This document shows, piece by piece, positions 42,655 to 53,021 of a stretch of DNA of 64,000 bases. The notes beneath the pieces were generated by a model, which had not been told where the DNA came from, did not search any database, and saw nothing but the letters and a program-made list of their open reading frames with translations. Source of the DNA: Roseiarcus sp963767245. GTDB taxonomy: Bacteria; Pseudomonadota; Alphaproteobacteria; Rhizobiales; Beijerinckiaceae. Every line of letters begins with the position of its first letter. Within the stretch, counting starts at the first letter, position 1. The DNA lies in NCBI GenBank assembly GCA_963767245.1, contig CAVYDG010000027.1, forward strand, positions 76,654 to 140,653. The letters are read 5' to 3'. A program made the translations under genes and the position numbers.

Positions 42655-44637
42655 TTGCAGTTCTACCTTGATGGTTACGCTCCCGGCGATCCGGACATCC
42701 TGCCGGCGGCGCCCAGCGCGGAGGATCATCCAGCAGGGCCGCCTGACGCCGCGGATGTTCTCATCGTCGGCGCCGGGCCAGCCGGGATGCTGCTGGCGGC
42801 GCAGCTGTCGAGCTTCCCGAGCATAAGGACATGCATCGTCGAGCGACGCGAGGGGCCGCTTAAGCTTGGCCAGGCCGACGGCGTGGCGTGCCGCACCATG
42901 GAGATGTTCGAGGCTTTTGGTCTGAGCGAGCGCCTGACCCGGGAATCCTACTGGGTCAACGAGACCGTGTTCTGGCGCCCATCGTCGGACGATCCCTCGC
43001 GAATCGTCCGCACCGGCCGGGTCCAGGACGTCGAGGATGGGCTCTCGGAGTTCCCTCACGTGATCGTCAACCAGGCCCGGCTCCTCCAGTACCTGCAGGA
43101 ATACATGGCCAGGTCGCCCACGCGGCTCGTCCCCGACTTTGGTTGGGAGTTTGAGACCCTGACGATCGATGCCCGGGGCGACTACCCCGTCTCCGCGACC
43201 CTGCGCAACGTCACGACGAGCGCCGCGAAAACCGTGCGTGCGAAATATGTCGTCGGCGGCGACGGCGCGCGAAGCAAGGTGCGGGAGGCGATCGGCGCGG
43301 CGCCGAAAGGCGACTTCGCCAACCACGCCTGGGGCGTGGTCGATATGCTCGCGGTCACGGACTTTCCCGATATCCGGTTGAAAGCCGCGATCCAGTCGAA
43401 GGACGAGGGCAACATCCTGCTGATACCGCGTGAAGGCGGCTATCTCGTCCGCCTTTATGTCGATATGGGCGAGATCGATCCCAACGATCGCGAGGCGTTC
43501 CGGTTGCACACCCAGGAAAGCGTGATCGCGACCGCACAGCGGGTGCTGCATCCGTATACGCTCGATGTGCGCGATGTGGCGTGGTTCGCGGTTTACCAGG
43601 TCGGCCAGCGCGTCACGGATCGATTCGACGACGTTCCCGCGAGCGAGGCGGGATCGCGTCCGCCGCGAGTCTTCATCGCCGGCGACGCCTGCCACACGCA
43701 TAGCGCCAAGGCCGGGCAGGGGATGAACGTGTCGATGCAGGACGCCTTCAACCTCGGCTGGAAGATCGCATCGGTCCTGGAAGGGCGGGCCAAACCGGAG
43801 CTGCTCGAGACCTACACAGTCGAGCGGCACGCGGTCGCCCAGCGCCTTATCGACTTCGACAAGGAATGGTCAAAAATCATGGCGTCTCCGCCCAAGGACC
43901 CCGCGCGGCCGGACCTCGGCGGGGTCGACCCCGAGGAGCTGCAGGCGTATTTTGTCCGATCCGGCCGCTATACCGCGGGCCTTGCAACCCACTACCCTCC
44001 CGGCGCCCCGCTGACCGCGCAACCGACCCACCAGGCGCTGGCCAAGGGTTTTGTCATTGGCATGCGCTTCCATTCCGCGCCGGTCGTTCGCCTCGCGGAC
44101 GCCAAGCCGATGCAGCTTGGCCACGCCGCTCGCGCTGACGGCGCCTGGCGCATCTATGCTTTTGCCGACGCCAGCGGCGAGAAGCTCGGCGCGCTGATGA
44201 CGTTTCTGGACACATCGGATCAGTCGCCGGTCAGACGCCATACGCCTGCGGCGGCCAATATCGACAGCGTCATCGACGTCCGCGCCGTGTTTCAGCAGGG
44301 ACATCGGTATCTCAAAGTCGAGGATCTGCCGCCGTTTCTCCTGCCGCGAAAGGGGCGGTTCGGTTTGATCGACTATGAGAAGGTCTATACGCCCGACCAC
44401 AAGAACGGACCCGACATCTTCATCCTCAGGGGCGTCGACCGCGCCAAAGGGGCGTTGGTGGTCGTCCGTCCAGACCAGTATGTGGCGAATGTTCTGCCGC
44501 TCGACGCGCATGAGGCGTTGGCTTCCTACTTCGCGGCCTTCATGCTCGAGAGCAGGCGCTCGGAGCGCCGGGAGCCGGCGAGGTTCACGGACACGGCCCA
44601 GCAGCCGGCGCCGCAAGTCGTCCCGGCCGCGAGCTGA
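42655..44637 (+). CDS. FAD-dependent aromatic monooxygenase, MobA/phenol-hydroxylase type (probably 3-hydroxybenzoate 4-monooxygenase)
   Basis: Single-component flavin hydroxylase. FAD motif VLIVGAGPAGMLLAAQL is at residues ~35-51, DG-type motif GGDGARSKVREAIG near 202, and the GD motif GDACHTHSAKAGQGMN at ~343. The C-terminal ~200 residues are the thioredoxin-like domain found in phenol 2-monooxygenase and MobA. TTG start with GTAGGAGGG upstream. The 660-residue length matches MobA (~640). In this setting conversion of 3-hydroxybenzoate to protocatechuate is the best guess; another hydroxybenzoate or a phenol cannot be excluded. Confidence 0.8.
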   Translation: MQFYLDGYAPGDPDILPAAPSAEDHPAGPPDAADVLIVGAGPAGMLLAAQLSSFPSIRTCIVERREGPLKLGQADGVACRTMEMFEAFGLSERLTRESYWVNETVFWRPSSDDPSRIVRTGRVQDVEDGLSEFPHVIVNQARLLQYLQEYMARSPTRLVPDFGWEFETLTIDARGDYPVSATLRNVTTSAAKTVRAKYVVGGDGARSKVREAIGAAPKGDFANHAWGVVDMLAVTDFPDIRLKAAIQSKDEGNILLIPREGGYLVRLYVDMGEIDPNDREAFRLHTQESVIATAQRVLHPYTLDVRDVAWFAVYQVGQRVTDRFDDVPASEAGSRPPRVFIAGDACHTHSAKAGQGMNVSMQDAFNLGWKIASVLEGRAKPELLETYTVERHAVAQRLIDFDKEWSKIMASPPKDPARPDLGGVDPEELQAYFVRSGRYTAGLATHYPPGAPLTAQPTHQALAKGFVIGMRFHSAPVVRLADAKPMQLGHAARADGAWRIYAFADASGEKLGALMTFLDTSDQSPVRRHTPAAANIDSVIDVRAVFQQGHRYLKVEDLPPFLLPRKGRFGLIDYEKVYTPDHKNGPDIFILRGVDRAKGALVVVRPDQYVANVLPLDAHEALASYFAAFMLESRRSERREPARFTDTAQQPAPQVVPAAS

Positions 44638-44690
44638 GGTCGATTTCAAACCTAGAGACCGCCTCCCGCAACGCCACTGGAGACCTAACC

Positions 44691-45719
44691 ATGATAATCG
44701 ACTGCCACGGCCACTACACCACTGCCCCCAAGGCGCTCGAGGCGTGGCGCAACCGGCAGATCGCCGGCATCAAGGACCCTGCGGTCGCGCCCAAGGTCGC
44801 CGAACTCAAGATCAGCGACGATGAGTTGCGCGCCTCGGTCGAGGCGAACCAGCTCAAGCTGATGCGGGAGCGCGGCTGCGATCTCACCATCTTCAGCCCC
44901 CGCGCCAGTTTCATGGCCCATCATATCGGCGACTTCGTGGTGAGCTCGACCTGGGCTGCGATCTGCAACGAGCTTTGCTTCCGCGTCTCGAAGCTCCTCC
45001 CCGACAATTTCATCGGTGCGGCGATGCTGCCGCAGAGTCCCGGCGTCGAGCCGAAGACCTGCATTCCCGAGCTGGACAAATGCATGCGGGACTATGGCTT
45101 CGTCGCCATCAATCTCAATCCCGATCCGTCCGGGGGCAACTGGACGAGCCCGCCGCTGACCGACCGCTTGTGGTATCCGATCTACGAGAAGATGGTCGAG
45201 TGGGACATCCCGGCGATGGTCCATGTCTCGACCAGCTGCAACCCCTGCTTCCACACCACCGGCGCCCATTACATCAACGCCGACACGACCGCGGTGATGC
45301 AGTTCATCCAGGGCGACCTGTTCAAGGATTTTCCAACCTTGCGCTTCGTCATTCCGCATGGCGGCGGGGCCGCGCCCTATCACTGGGGCCGCTATCGCGG
45401 CCTGGCGCAGGAACTGAAGAAGCCGCTGCTCACCGAGCAGCTTCTTAAGAACGTTTTCTTCGACACCTGCGTCTATCACCAGCCGGGCGTCGATCTCCTG
45501 ACCAAGGTGATCCCGGTCGATAACATCCTGTTCGCCAGCGAAATGATCGGCGCGGTCAGGGGGATCGACCCGGAGACCGGGCACTACTACGACGACACCA
45601 AGCGCTACGTCGAGGCGACGGCCAATCTCAGCCCCGAGGATCGCCATAAGGTCTACGAGGGCAACGCGCGCCGCGTCTATCCGCGCCTCGACAAGGCGCT
45701 GAAGGCGAGAGGTCGCTGA
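44691..45719 (+). CDS. ligJ: 4-Oxalomesaconate hydratase LigJ
   Basis: Amidohydrolase-fold enzyme adding water to 4-oxalomesaconate, giving 4-carboxy-4-hydroxy-2-oxoadipate in protocatechuate 4,5-cleavage. It opens MIIDCHGHYTTAPKALEAWR with the metal-binding HGH. It has FRVSKLLPDNFIGAAMLPQS, IPAMVHVSTSCNPCFHTTGA, FVIPHGGGAAPYHWGRYRGL with a His, and ILFASEMIGAVRG. Length is 342, as in the Sphingobium enzyme (341). It follows the monooxygenase by 53 bases and ends 5 bases from the converging LysR gene. The tautomerase LigU, which prepares its substrate in Sphingobium, is not in this window. Confidence 0.85.
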   Translation: MIIDCHGHYTTAPKALEAWRNRQIAGIKDPAVAPKVAELKISDDELRASVEANQLKLMRERGCDLTIFSPRASFMAHHIGDFVVSSTWAAICNELCFRVSKLLPDNFIGAAMLPQSPGVEPKTCIPELDKCMRDYGFVAINLNPDPSGGNWTSPPLTDRLWYPIYEKMVEWDIPAMVHVSTSCNPCFHTTGAHYINADTTAVMQFIQGDLFKDFPTLRFVIPHGGGAAPYHWGRYRGLAQELKKPLLTEQLLKNVFFDTCVYHQPGVDLLTKVIPVDNILFASEMIGAVRGIDPETGHYYDDTKRYVEATANLSPEDRHKVYEGNARRVYPRLDKALKARGR

Positions 45720-45724
45720 CGAGT

Positions 45725-46687
45725 TCATGCTCGCGACGCGAGAGGCGCACGGGGTTCTCTTCTGGCAGGCGCCCGCCCGCGATGAGTCGTCATTGCCTCA
45801 CGGGCTCTTTTCATTCGAGTGCGCAGAGAGGAAATGAAGAACTCGGCGACGCTGGAGAGAGTTGTGTCGTTGCGGAACGCGACATAGGTCTGAAAGGTCG
45901 TATCTTCCTCAATCGGAATCACTCTGAGGGCGAAGCTGTTCTGCTCCGCGAGTGTAAATCCGTCGATCACCCCGATGCCGAGATTCTGGCGAACGAGCGC
46001 ACAGACCGTGGCCCCGAACCGCGCCTTGATCGGCGCCTGATATTCGAGCCGGGCGCGGGCGAAAATGTTGGTCAGGATGCGCCCGTAGGGGTCGCGCGGG
46101 TCGATCCCGATCAACGGATGGGCCGCAATCTCGGCTGCGGCGATGCGGTTCCGCGACGCCAGCGGATGGTTTTCGGCGACGACGCAAAAGAGTGCTCCCT
46201 GCGCCAAGGGTTCGAATGTTATCGCCGGATGCTCCAGGCGAGAGCTCACCGCCGCCACCTCGCCGCGGCCAAGCAGCAGAAAGTCGATCGCGTCTTCGAG
46301 CTTGAGGATATCGAAATCGATCAGGAGATCGGGGTAGCGCCTGCGCAGGTCGGCCACAGCCAGGGGAGCCATCGCCTGGGCGATGCTCGGCGTCGCGCCG
46401 AACTTGAACTCCGCGCCCCCGCCCCGCTCGAGCGCCCCGATCGCGAAGTGCAGGTTTTCGAGATTGCGATGAAGCTCGTTGATCTGGGCGAAGATCGGCG
46501 TGGCCTCGGGCGCCGGAACGAAACGCCCGCCTCGGCGCGAGAAGAGCTTCGCGCCAAGCGAGTCCTCGGTGTGTTTCATCAGACGGCTGAGCCCGGGCGC
46601 CGCGACATTGAGAAGCCGCGACGCGCCGGCGATGGTTCCCGTCAGCATGACCGCGCGGATGACTTCGATCCGGCGCAGGGTGAGCAT
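45725..46687 (-). CDS. LysR-type regulator, probably of the protocatechuate genes
   Basis: N-terminal winged helix MLTLRRIEVIRAVMLTGTIA, then ASRLLNVAAPGLSRLMKHTE, SLGAKLFSRRGGRFVP. The effector domain follows (FGATPSIAQAMAPLAVADLR, and GILTNIFARARLEYQ-like text). The start at 46687 removes 11 residues of open but unconserved frame. Length is 320. It is transcribed away from qsuB, and a T-N11-A palindrome lies between them. By position it probably resembles LigR, the activator of Sphingobium lig genes; that is inference. Confidence 0.85.
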   Translation of the reverse strand: MLTLRRIEVIRAVMLTGTIAGASRLLNVAAPGLSRLMKHTEDSLGAKLFSRRGGRFVPAPEATPIFAQINELHRNLENLHFAIGALERGGGAEFKFGATPSIAQAMAPLAVADLRRRYPDLLIDFDILKLEDAIDFLLLGRGEVAAVSSRLEHPAITFEPLAQGALFCVVAENHPLASRNRIAAAEIAAHPLIGIDPRDPYGRILTNIFARARLEYQAPIKARFGATVCALVRQNLGIGVIDGFTLAEQNSFALRVIPIEEDTTFQTYVAFRNDTTLSSVAEFFISSLRTRMKRAREAMTTHRGRAPARREPRAPLASRA

Positions 46688-46745
46688 GGGCGAACTCGAT
46701 CGACGGAAGGACGAGGCCAAGCCATTCGGCGCCCTCGGAATGATC

Positions 46746-46760
46746 GTAACACTATGTTAC
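46746..46760. promoter_or_regulatory. LysR-type operator (palindromic T-N11-A box)
   Basis: GTAACA-CTA-TGTTAC is a perfect 6+3+6 palindrome that fits the LysR T-N11-A rule (T47, A59 of this 46.7 kb stretch). It is 59 bases from the regulator start and 112 from qsuB. A second, weaker inverted repeat GTAT-N6-ATAC at 46778-46791 overlaps a TTGACG that could be a -35 element for qsuB, as expected for a LysR activation site. Confidence 0.65.
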
Positions 46761-46871
46761 GCCAGGGGCCTTTATTGGTATTTGACGATACACCCCCTGC
46801 GGGGTCAGGATCGTCGGAGCGCAACCGCATCTCTCGGCGGCGGCGACAATGGGAGATGGGAGGTTTTTTAA

Positions 46872-48770
46872 GTGCTCAGGTGGTCGATCGCCTCGGTCTG
46901 CATGGGCGGCGCGCTGGAGGAGAAATTCGCCGCTGCGGCCAAGGCTGGCTTTCGCGCCGTCGAGATCTTCGAGAACGATCTGACCTTCTTCCGAGGCAAG
47001 GCGCGCGATGCGCGGCTCATGGCCGCCGATCTCGGGCTCGAGATCGTCGCTCTCCAGCCTTTGCGCGACTTCGAGGCGATGCCCGATCCGCTACGGGCGA
47101 AGAATTTCGACCGGGCGGCGAGAAAGCTCGACCTCATGCACGAGCTCGGCGCAAGGCTGCTTTGCCTGTGCTCCAATGTTTCGCCCGACGCGATCGACGA
47201 CGGCCAGCGCGCCGCCCGCGACCTCGCCGAGCTGGCCGATCTCGCCCGCCAGCACGGCATGCGGATCGGCTATGAGGCGCTCGCCTGGGGACGGTGGGTG
47301 AAGGACTGGACCGCCGCCTGGGACATCGTGCGCGCCGCCGATCGCGACAACCTCGGGATCGTGCTCGACAGCTTTCATATCTGCGTCCGCGGCAATCCGA
47401 TCGAGCCGATCGCCGCTCTGCCGACGGAGAAGATCGCGCTTGTGCAGGTGGCCGACGCGCCGGCGCTGGTCATGGACCCGCTATCGCTGAGCCGGCATTA
47501 TCGCTGCTATCCCGGCCAGGGCGACTATCCGATCGTCGACTATCTCGACGCCGTGACCCGCTCCGGCTACCGGGGCCCGCTGTCGCTCGAAATCTTCAAT
47601 GACCAGTTTCGCGGCGCTTCGGCCGCGGCGATCGCGATCGACGGCATGCGCTCGCTCAGGGCGGCGGGCGAAGCGCTGGCGGCGAAGCGCGCCGCGCGAG
47701 GCGATTCCCCGCTCGCCGACCTGCCGCCGCTTCCGCCAGCTCCGGTGGTCGAGCGCGCCGAATTCATCGAATTCGCGGTCAATGACGCGGCGGCGAGCGA
47801 ATTGACGAGGCTCCTCGAGGGCCTCGGCTTCCGCTGCGCCGGGCGTCATCGCTCGAAGGACGTCGAGCTTTACGCGCAAGGCGAGATCAACCTGGTCGTC
47901 AACCGCGCCCGCGAAGGCTTCGCCCATTCGTTTTCGCTCCTGCACGGGCCCTCGGTGTGCGCGCTCGCGCTCGGCGTAGACTCGGCCGACAAGGCGCTTG
48001 AGCGGGCAAGCGCGCTCGAGTGCCAGACTTACGTCGGCAGGATCGGCCCAGGCGAAGCGACCGTACCCGCGGTCGCCGGCGTCGAGGGCAGTCTGATCTA
48101 TTTCATCGGCTCGGGCGATCCCGCGTGGCGCGACGATTTCGCGCTCCTCGAGCCGCTTGCCGCCGAGGGCAACCTTCGCAGGGTCGATCATCTCTCCAAC
48201 GTCGTGCGCCGCGTCGAATTCCTGACCTGGTCGCTGTTCTATGGCGCCGTGCTTGGGCTCAAGCCCCAGCCGCAGGTCGAGATCGCCGATCCCCACGGCG
48301 CGTTCTTCAGCCGCCTCTTGCGCAGCCCGAACGGCGAACTCAGGATTGCGCTCAATGTCGGCGAGGGTGGCGCGACGGGTGTCTCACGCTTTCTCGACGC
48401 CTTCGGCGGCGCGGGCTTCCAGCAGATCGCGCTCTCAAGCGGCGATATCTTCGCCGCCGTCGAAGCGGCGAAGGCGAGCGGCGTCGCCTTCCTGCCCATC
48501 CCTGACAATTACTACGACGATCTCGCCGCGCGATATGACATCGCTCCCGACCTGCTCGCCCGCTTGCGCGCGCTCGGCATGCTCTACGACCGGGTGAAGG
48601 AGGGGGAGTTTTTCCACATCTATACGAGAACCTTCCACGACCGCTTTTTCTTCGAGATCGTTGAGCGGCGCAATTACGATCTGTTCGGCGCCGCCAATAC
48701 CCCGGTCCGGCTCGCCGCCCAGGCGAGCCTCACCGACGCCGATGAACGCGCGGAGATCGAATTCGAATGA
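46872..48770 (+). CDS. 3-Dehydroshikimate dehydratase, QsuB type (TIM barrel fused to HPPD-like domain)
   Basis: Converts 3-dehydroshikimate to protocatechuate. Residues 1 to ~275 form an AP-endonuclease/sugar-isomerase-type barrel (WSIASVCMGGALEEKFAAAA, LGLEIVALQPLRDFEAMPDP, GMRIGYEALAWGRWV, IVLDSFHICVRGNPI with metal ligands). Residues ~295-632 are two vicinal-oxygen-chelate modules like 4-hydroxyphenylpyruvate dioxygenase (RRVDHLSNVVRRVEFLTWSL, and DPHGAFFSRLL). Size and order match QsuB (~620 residues). GTG start with GGGAGG upstream. First gene rightwards of the regulator and probably head of the operon to ligC. Activity of the C-terminal domain is uncertain. Confidence 0.85.
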   Translation: MLRWSIASVCMGGALEEKFAAAAKAGFRAVEIFENDLTFFRGKARDARLMAADLGLEIVALQPLRDFEAMPDPLRAKNFDRAARKLDLMHELGARLLCLCSNVSPDAIDDGQRAARDLAELADLARQHGMRIGYEALAWGRWVKDWTAAWDIVRAADRDNLGIVLDSFHICVRGNPIEPIAALPTEKIALVQVADAPALVMDPLSLSRHYRCYPGQGDYPIVDYLDAVTRSGYRGPLSLEIFNDQFRGASAAAIAIDGMRSLRAAGEALAAKRAARGDSPLADLPPLPPAPVVERAEFIEFAVNDAAASELTRLLEGLGFRCAGRHRSKDVELYAQGEINLVVNRAREGFAHSFSLLHGPSVCALALGVDSADKALERASALECQTYVGRIGPGEATVPAVAGVEGSLIYFIGSGDPAWRDDFALLEPLAAEGNLRRVDHLSNVVRRVEFLTWSLFYGAVLGLKPQPQVEIADPHGAFFSRLLRSPNGELRIALNVGEGGATGVSRFLDAFGGAGFQQIALSSGDIFAAVEAAKASGVAFLPIPDNYYDDLAARYDIAPDLLARLRALGMLYDRVKEGEFFHIYTRTFHDRFFFEIVERRNYDLFGAANTPVRLAAQASLTDADERAEIEFE

Positions 48771-48810
48771 ACGCGCCTCCACCAGATACTCGCAATGCCG
48801 ATGACGCGTT

Positions 48811-48982
48811 CCTGCCCCCCTTGTGGGGGCGGGCTAGGGTGGGGGGTCGCGCCCTGCCGAAGCGACTGGCGTATTTTACGAGATACGCTGAGGGGCAAAT
48901 GCGTGCAGCGCCGAGCGAGCGGTCTTCGTTTCAAAGTCTGAGCGACCCCCCACCCCGACCCGCCCCCACAAGGGGGGCGGGA
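48811..48982. repeat. Large inverted repeat (family D) between qsuB and the aroE-like gene
   Basis: The left arm around 48813-48850 (CCCCCCTTGTGGGGGCGGG, then GGTGGGGGGTCGC) is mirrored by the right arm around 48942-48980 (GCGACCCCCCACCCCGACC, then CGCCCCCACAAGGGGGGCGG). The 90-base loop holds no gene. It fills most of the 292-base gap 48771-49062 within the presumed operon. Confidence 0.85.
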
Positions 48983-49062
48983 GCGGGCGCCGCCGCGCGC
49001 GTGTCAGATCCAGCTCGCGATCTGCGGCGCGCTCCGCGCGATCGCAAGGGAAACGAAACGCC

Positions 49063-49896
49063 ATGCTGAACGGCTCGACCAGCATCATCGCCCATGTTGG
49101 CTATCCGACGGCGACGTTCAAGTCGCCGATGATCTACAATCCCTGGTTCGAGAAGCGCGGCATCAACGCCGCCGTCGTGCCGCTCGGCGTCAGAAGCGAA
49201 GATTTCGCCCGCGCCTTTCCGGAGATTTGCCGCTTCACCAATTTCCACGGCGCGTTGATCACCATGCCGCACAAGATCGCGGTCATCGGCCTCATTGAGG
49301 AGGTGTCGACCGCGGTCAAAGTCGCGGGCTCATGCAACGCCGTCCGCCGCAACGCCGAGGGCCGGCTGGTCGGCGACATGTTCGACGGCGAGGGGTTCGT
49401 GCGCGGGATGGCGCGGCACGGCCGCGCGCTCAACGGCAAGAGGGTCCTCGTCGTGGGGTCGGGCGGAGTGGGCTCGGCGATCGCCGCCTCGTGCGCCGCC
49501 GCAGGCGCGGCCGAGATCGGGCTTTATGACGTGAGCGCCGCCGCGATGGAGGCGCTCGCCGGCCGGCTCAGGCAGAACTATCCGCAACTCAAGGTCACGA
49601 TTGGATCGAACGACCCGGCTGGGTTCGACGTTGTTGTCAACGCGACGCCTATGGGCATGAAGGCCGGCGATCCGATGCCCGTCGACGTCTCGCGGCTTAA
49701 GCCTTCGACCTATGTCGGCGAAGTGGTGATGAAGCAGGAGACGACCGCCTTTCTCGCCGCGGCGCGGGCGCGCGGCTGCGAAACCCAGATCGGCATCGAC
49801 ATGCTGTTCGAGCAGATCCCCGTCTATCTCGAGTTCTTCGGCTTTCCCTCGGCAACCCCATCGGAACTGAGAGCGGTGGCGGAGGTGGATTACTAG
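49063..49896 (+). CDS. AroE-like shikimate (or quinate) dehydrogenase, catabolic type
   Basis: Shikimate-dehydrogenase fold. The substrate part is VGYPTATFKSPMIYNPWFE. The catalytic Lys sits in ITMPHKIAV and the catalytic Asp in GDMFDGEGFVRGM. Several usual residues are changed: SPxxHN reads SPMIYN, and GxNTD reads GDMFD. The NADP-binding loop VLVVGSGGVGSAIAASC follows. Length is 277. Lying between a 3-dehydroshikimate dehydratase and a shikimate-type transporter, it probably oxidises shikimate (or a related hydroaromatic acid) to 3-dehydroshikimate for catabolism. The housekeeping aroE is presumably elsewhere. Confidence 0.8.
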   Translation: MLNGSTSIIAHVGYPTATFKSPMIYNPWFEKRGINAAVVPLGVRSEDFARAFPEICRFTNFHGALITMPHKIAVIGLIEEVSTAVKVAGSCNAVRRNAEGRLVGDMFDGEGFVRGMARHGRALNGKRVLVVGSGGVGSAIAASCAAAGAAEIGLYDVSAAAMEALAGRLRQNYPQLKVTIGSNDPAGFDVVVNATPMGMKAGDPMPVDVSRLKPSTYVGEVVMKQETTAFLAAARARGCETQIGIDMLFEQIPVYLEFFGFPSATPSELRAVAEVDY

Positions 49897-49930
49897 AGCT
49901 GGCAACGGCCGAAACTGGGAGGACGCAACA

Positions 49931-51321
<1,391 letters not shown>

Positions 51322-51370
51322 CCGGGTCTATGAAAGCGATCCGCGGGCGGGACGCCGGAAGGAGGGAGCG

Positions 51371-52054
51371 ATGACCGAACTCGGCGTCGTCAGACGCAAA
51401 GTCAAGCGCGCTGAACGCGACGCCGTCGAGGCGCTCGGACGATACGGCGTCGCGACCGTGCATGAAGCGATGGGGCGGGTCGGGCTGATGAAGCCCTACA
51501 TGCGGCCGATCTATCCAGGCGCTCTGATCTCCGGAACGGCGGTGACGGTTCTGCTTCATCCCGGCGACAATTGGATGATGCATGTCGCGGCCGAACAGAT
51601 CGAGCCGGGCGACATCGTCATCGCGGCCATCACCGCCGACTGCACCGACGGCTACTTCGGCGATTTGCTCGGAACCAGCTTCATGGCGCGGGGCGCCAGG
51701 GGCCTCATCATCGACGCGGGCGTGCGCGACGTGAAGACGCTGACCGAGATGGGCTTTCCGGTCTGGAGCAAATGCGTGAGCGCCAAGGGCACCGTCAAGT
51801 CGACGCTGGGCTCGGTCAACGTGCCCGTCGTCTGTGCAGGAGCGTCGGTGAACCCGGGCGACGCGATCGTCGCTGACGACGACGGGGTTGTCGTCGTCCC
51901 TGCCGCCTGGGCCGGCAAGACCGCCGACGCCGCCGCGGCGCGGGAAGCCAACGAAGGCGAGAAACGCGCCAAACTCGCCGCCGGCGTGCTCGGGCTCGAC
52001 ATGTACAAGATGCGTGAGCCGCTCGCCAAAGCCGGCCTCAAATATATCGACTGA
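51371..52054 (+). CDS. ligK: 4-Carboxy-4-hydroxy-2-oxoadipate aldolase LigK (GalC-like)
   Basis: Class II pyruvate aldolase that splits 4-carboxy-4-hydroxy-2-oxoadipate into pyruvate and oxaloacetate, the last step of the 4,5-pathway. The start at 51371 follows GGAGGGAGCG. RraA-like fold. GYFGDLLGTSFMARGARGLI with the metal/pyruvate-binding Arg119 and Asp120 (DAGVRDV) matches the family GxxxR-D site. Length is 227, as in LigK and GalC. It stands 49 bases after the MFS gene and 14 before ligI. Confidence 0.88.
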   Translation: MTELGVVRRKVKRAERDAVEALGRYGVATVHEAMGRVGLMKPYMRPIYPGALISGTAVTVLLHPGDNWMMHVAAEQIEPGDIVIAAITADCTDGYFGDLLGTSFMARGARGLIIDAGVRDVKTLTEMGFPVWSKCVSAKGTVKSTLGSVNVPVVCAGASVNPGDAIVADDDGVVVVPAAWAGKTADAAAAREANEGEKRAKLAAGVLGLDMYKMREPLAKAGLKYID

Positions 52055-52068
52055 AGGCGCCTGAAAAA

Positions 52069-53016
52069 GTGAACGCCGCCGCGAAGCCCGTCACCGGGCC
52101 ATTCGAGAAGACCAAGGGCTGGCTCGACTGGTTCGATCGCCCGAGCAAGCCCCGCTTCAAGCTTCCCGCGGGCAGCGTCGACGCCCATTGCCACGTGTTC
52201 GGGCCGGGCGCCGAGTTCCCGTACGCGCCCGAGCGCAAATACACCCCTTGCGACGCCAGCAAGGCGCAGTTGTTCGCGCTGCGCGATCATCTCGGTTTCT
52301 CACGCAACGTCGTCGTGCAGGCGACCTGCCACGGCGCCGACAACAGCGCCATGGTCGACGCCCTCAAGGCGAGCACGGGCAGGGCGCGCGGAGTGGCGAC
52401 CGTCAGACGAAGCGTCACCGACGACGAACTCAAGCGCCTTCATCAGGCGGGCGTGCGCGGCGTCAGGTTCAACTTCGTCAAGCGGCTGGTCGACTTCACG
52501 CCCAAGGACGAATTGATCGAGATCGCCAGCCGCATCGTCGAGCGCGACTGGCATGTCGTCGTCTATTTCGAGGCTGCGGACCTGCCGGAGCTCATCGACT
52601 TCTTCACCGCGCTGCCGACGACCGTCGTCGTCGACCACATGGGTCGGCCGGACGTGACCAAGCCGGTCGACGGGCCTGAGTTCTCGCGCTTTCTCAAATT
52701 CATGGACGACTACGAGAACATCTGGTGCAAGGCGACCTGTCCCGAGCGCCTGTCGGTTTCCGGCCCGCCGGCGCTCAATGGCGAGAGACGCGCCTACCGC
52801 GACGTGGTTCCGTTCGCCCGCAAGGTGGTCGAGGAATTTCCGGACCGTGTGCTATGGGGCACCGACTGGCCGCACCCGAACCTCAAGGACCACATGCCCG
52901 ACGACGGGCTCCTGGTCGATTTTATTCCCGAGATCGCGACCGCGCCCGATCTCCAGGAGCTCCTGCTCGTCGACAATCCGATGCGGCTCTACTGGCCGGA
53001 TGAAAAGAGAGGGTGA
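52069..53016 (+). CDS. ligI: 2-Pyrone-4,6-dicarboxylate hydrolase LigI
   Basis: Amidohydrolase that opens the lactone 2-pyrone-4,6-dicarboxylate to 4-oxalomesaconate/4-carboxy-2-hydroxymuconate. The metal-free active-site HxH is in VDAHCHVFGPG. Further motifs are YTPCDASKAQLFALRDHLG, HQAGVRGVRFNFVKRLVDFT, VVVDHMGRPDV and the catalytic Asp in VLWGTDWPHPN. GTG start (GAAAAAGTGAAC), with a weak ribosome site that suggests coupling to ligK. Length is 315, close to the Sphingobium LigI (293). Confidence 0.92.
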   Translation: MNAAAKPVTGPFEKTKGWLDWFDRPSKPRFKLPAGSVDAHCHVFGPGAEFPYAPERKYTPCDASKAQLFALRDHLGFSRNVVVQATCHGADNSAMVDALKASTGRARGVATVRRSVTDDELKRLHQAGVRGVRFNFVKRLVDFTPKDELIEIASRIVERDWHVVVYFEAADLPELIDFFTALPTTVVVDHMGRPDVTKPVDGPEFSRFLKFMDDYENIWCKATCPERLSVSGPPALNGERRAYRDVVPFARKVVEEFPDRVLWGTDWPHPNLKDHMPDDGLLVDFIPEIATAPDLQELLLVDNPMRLYWPDEKRG

Positions 53017-53021
53017 GACCC

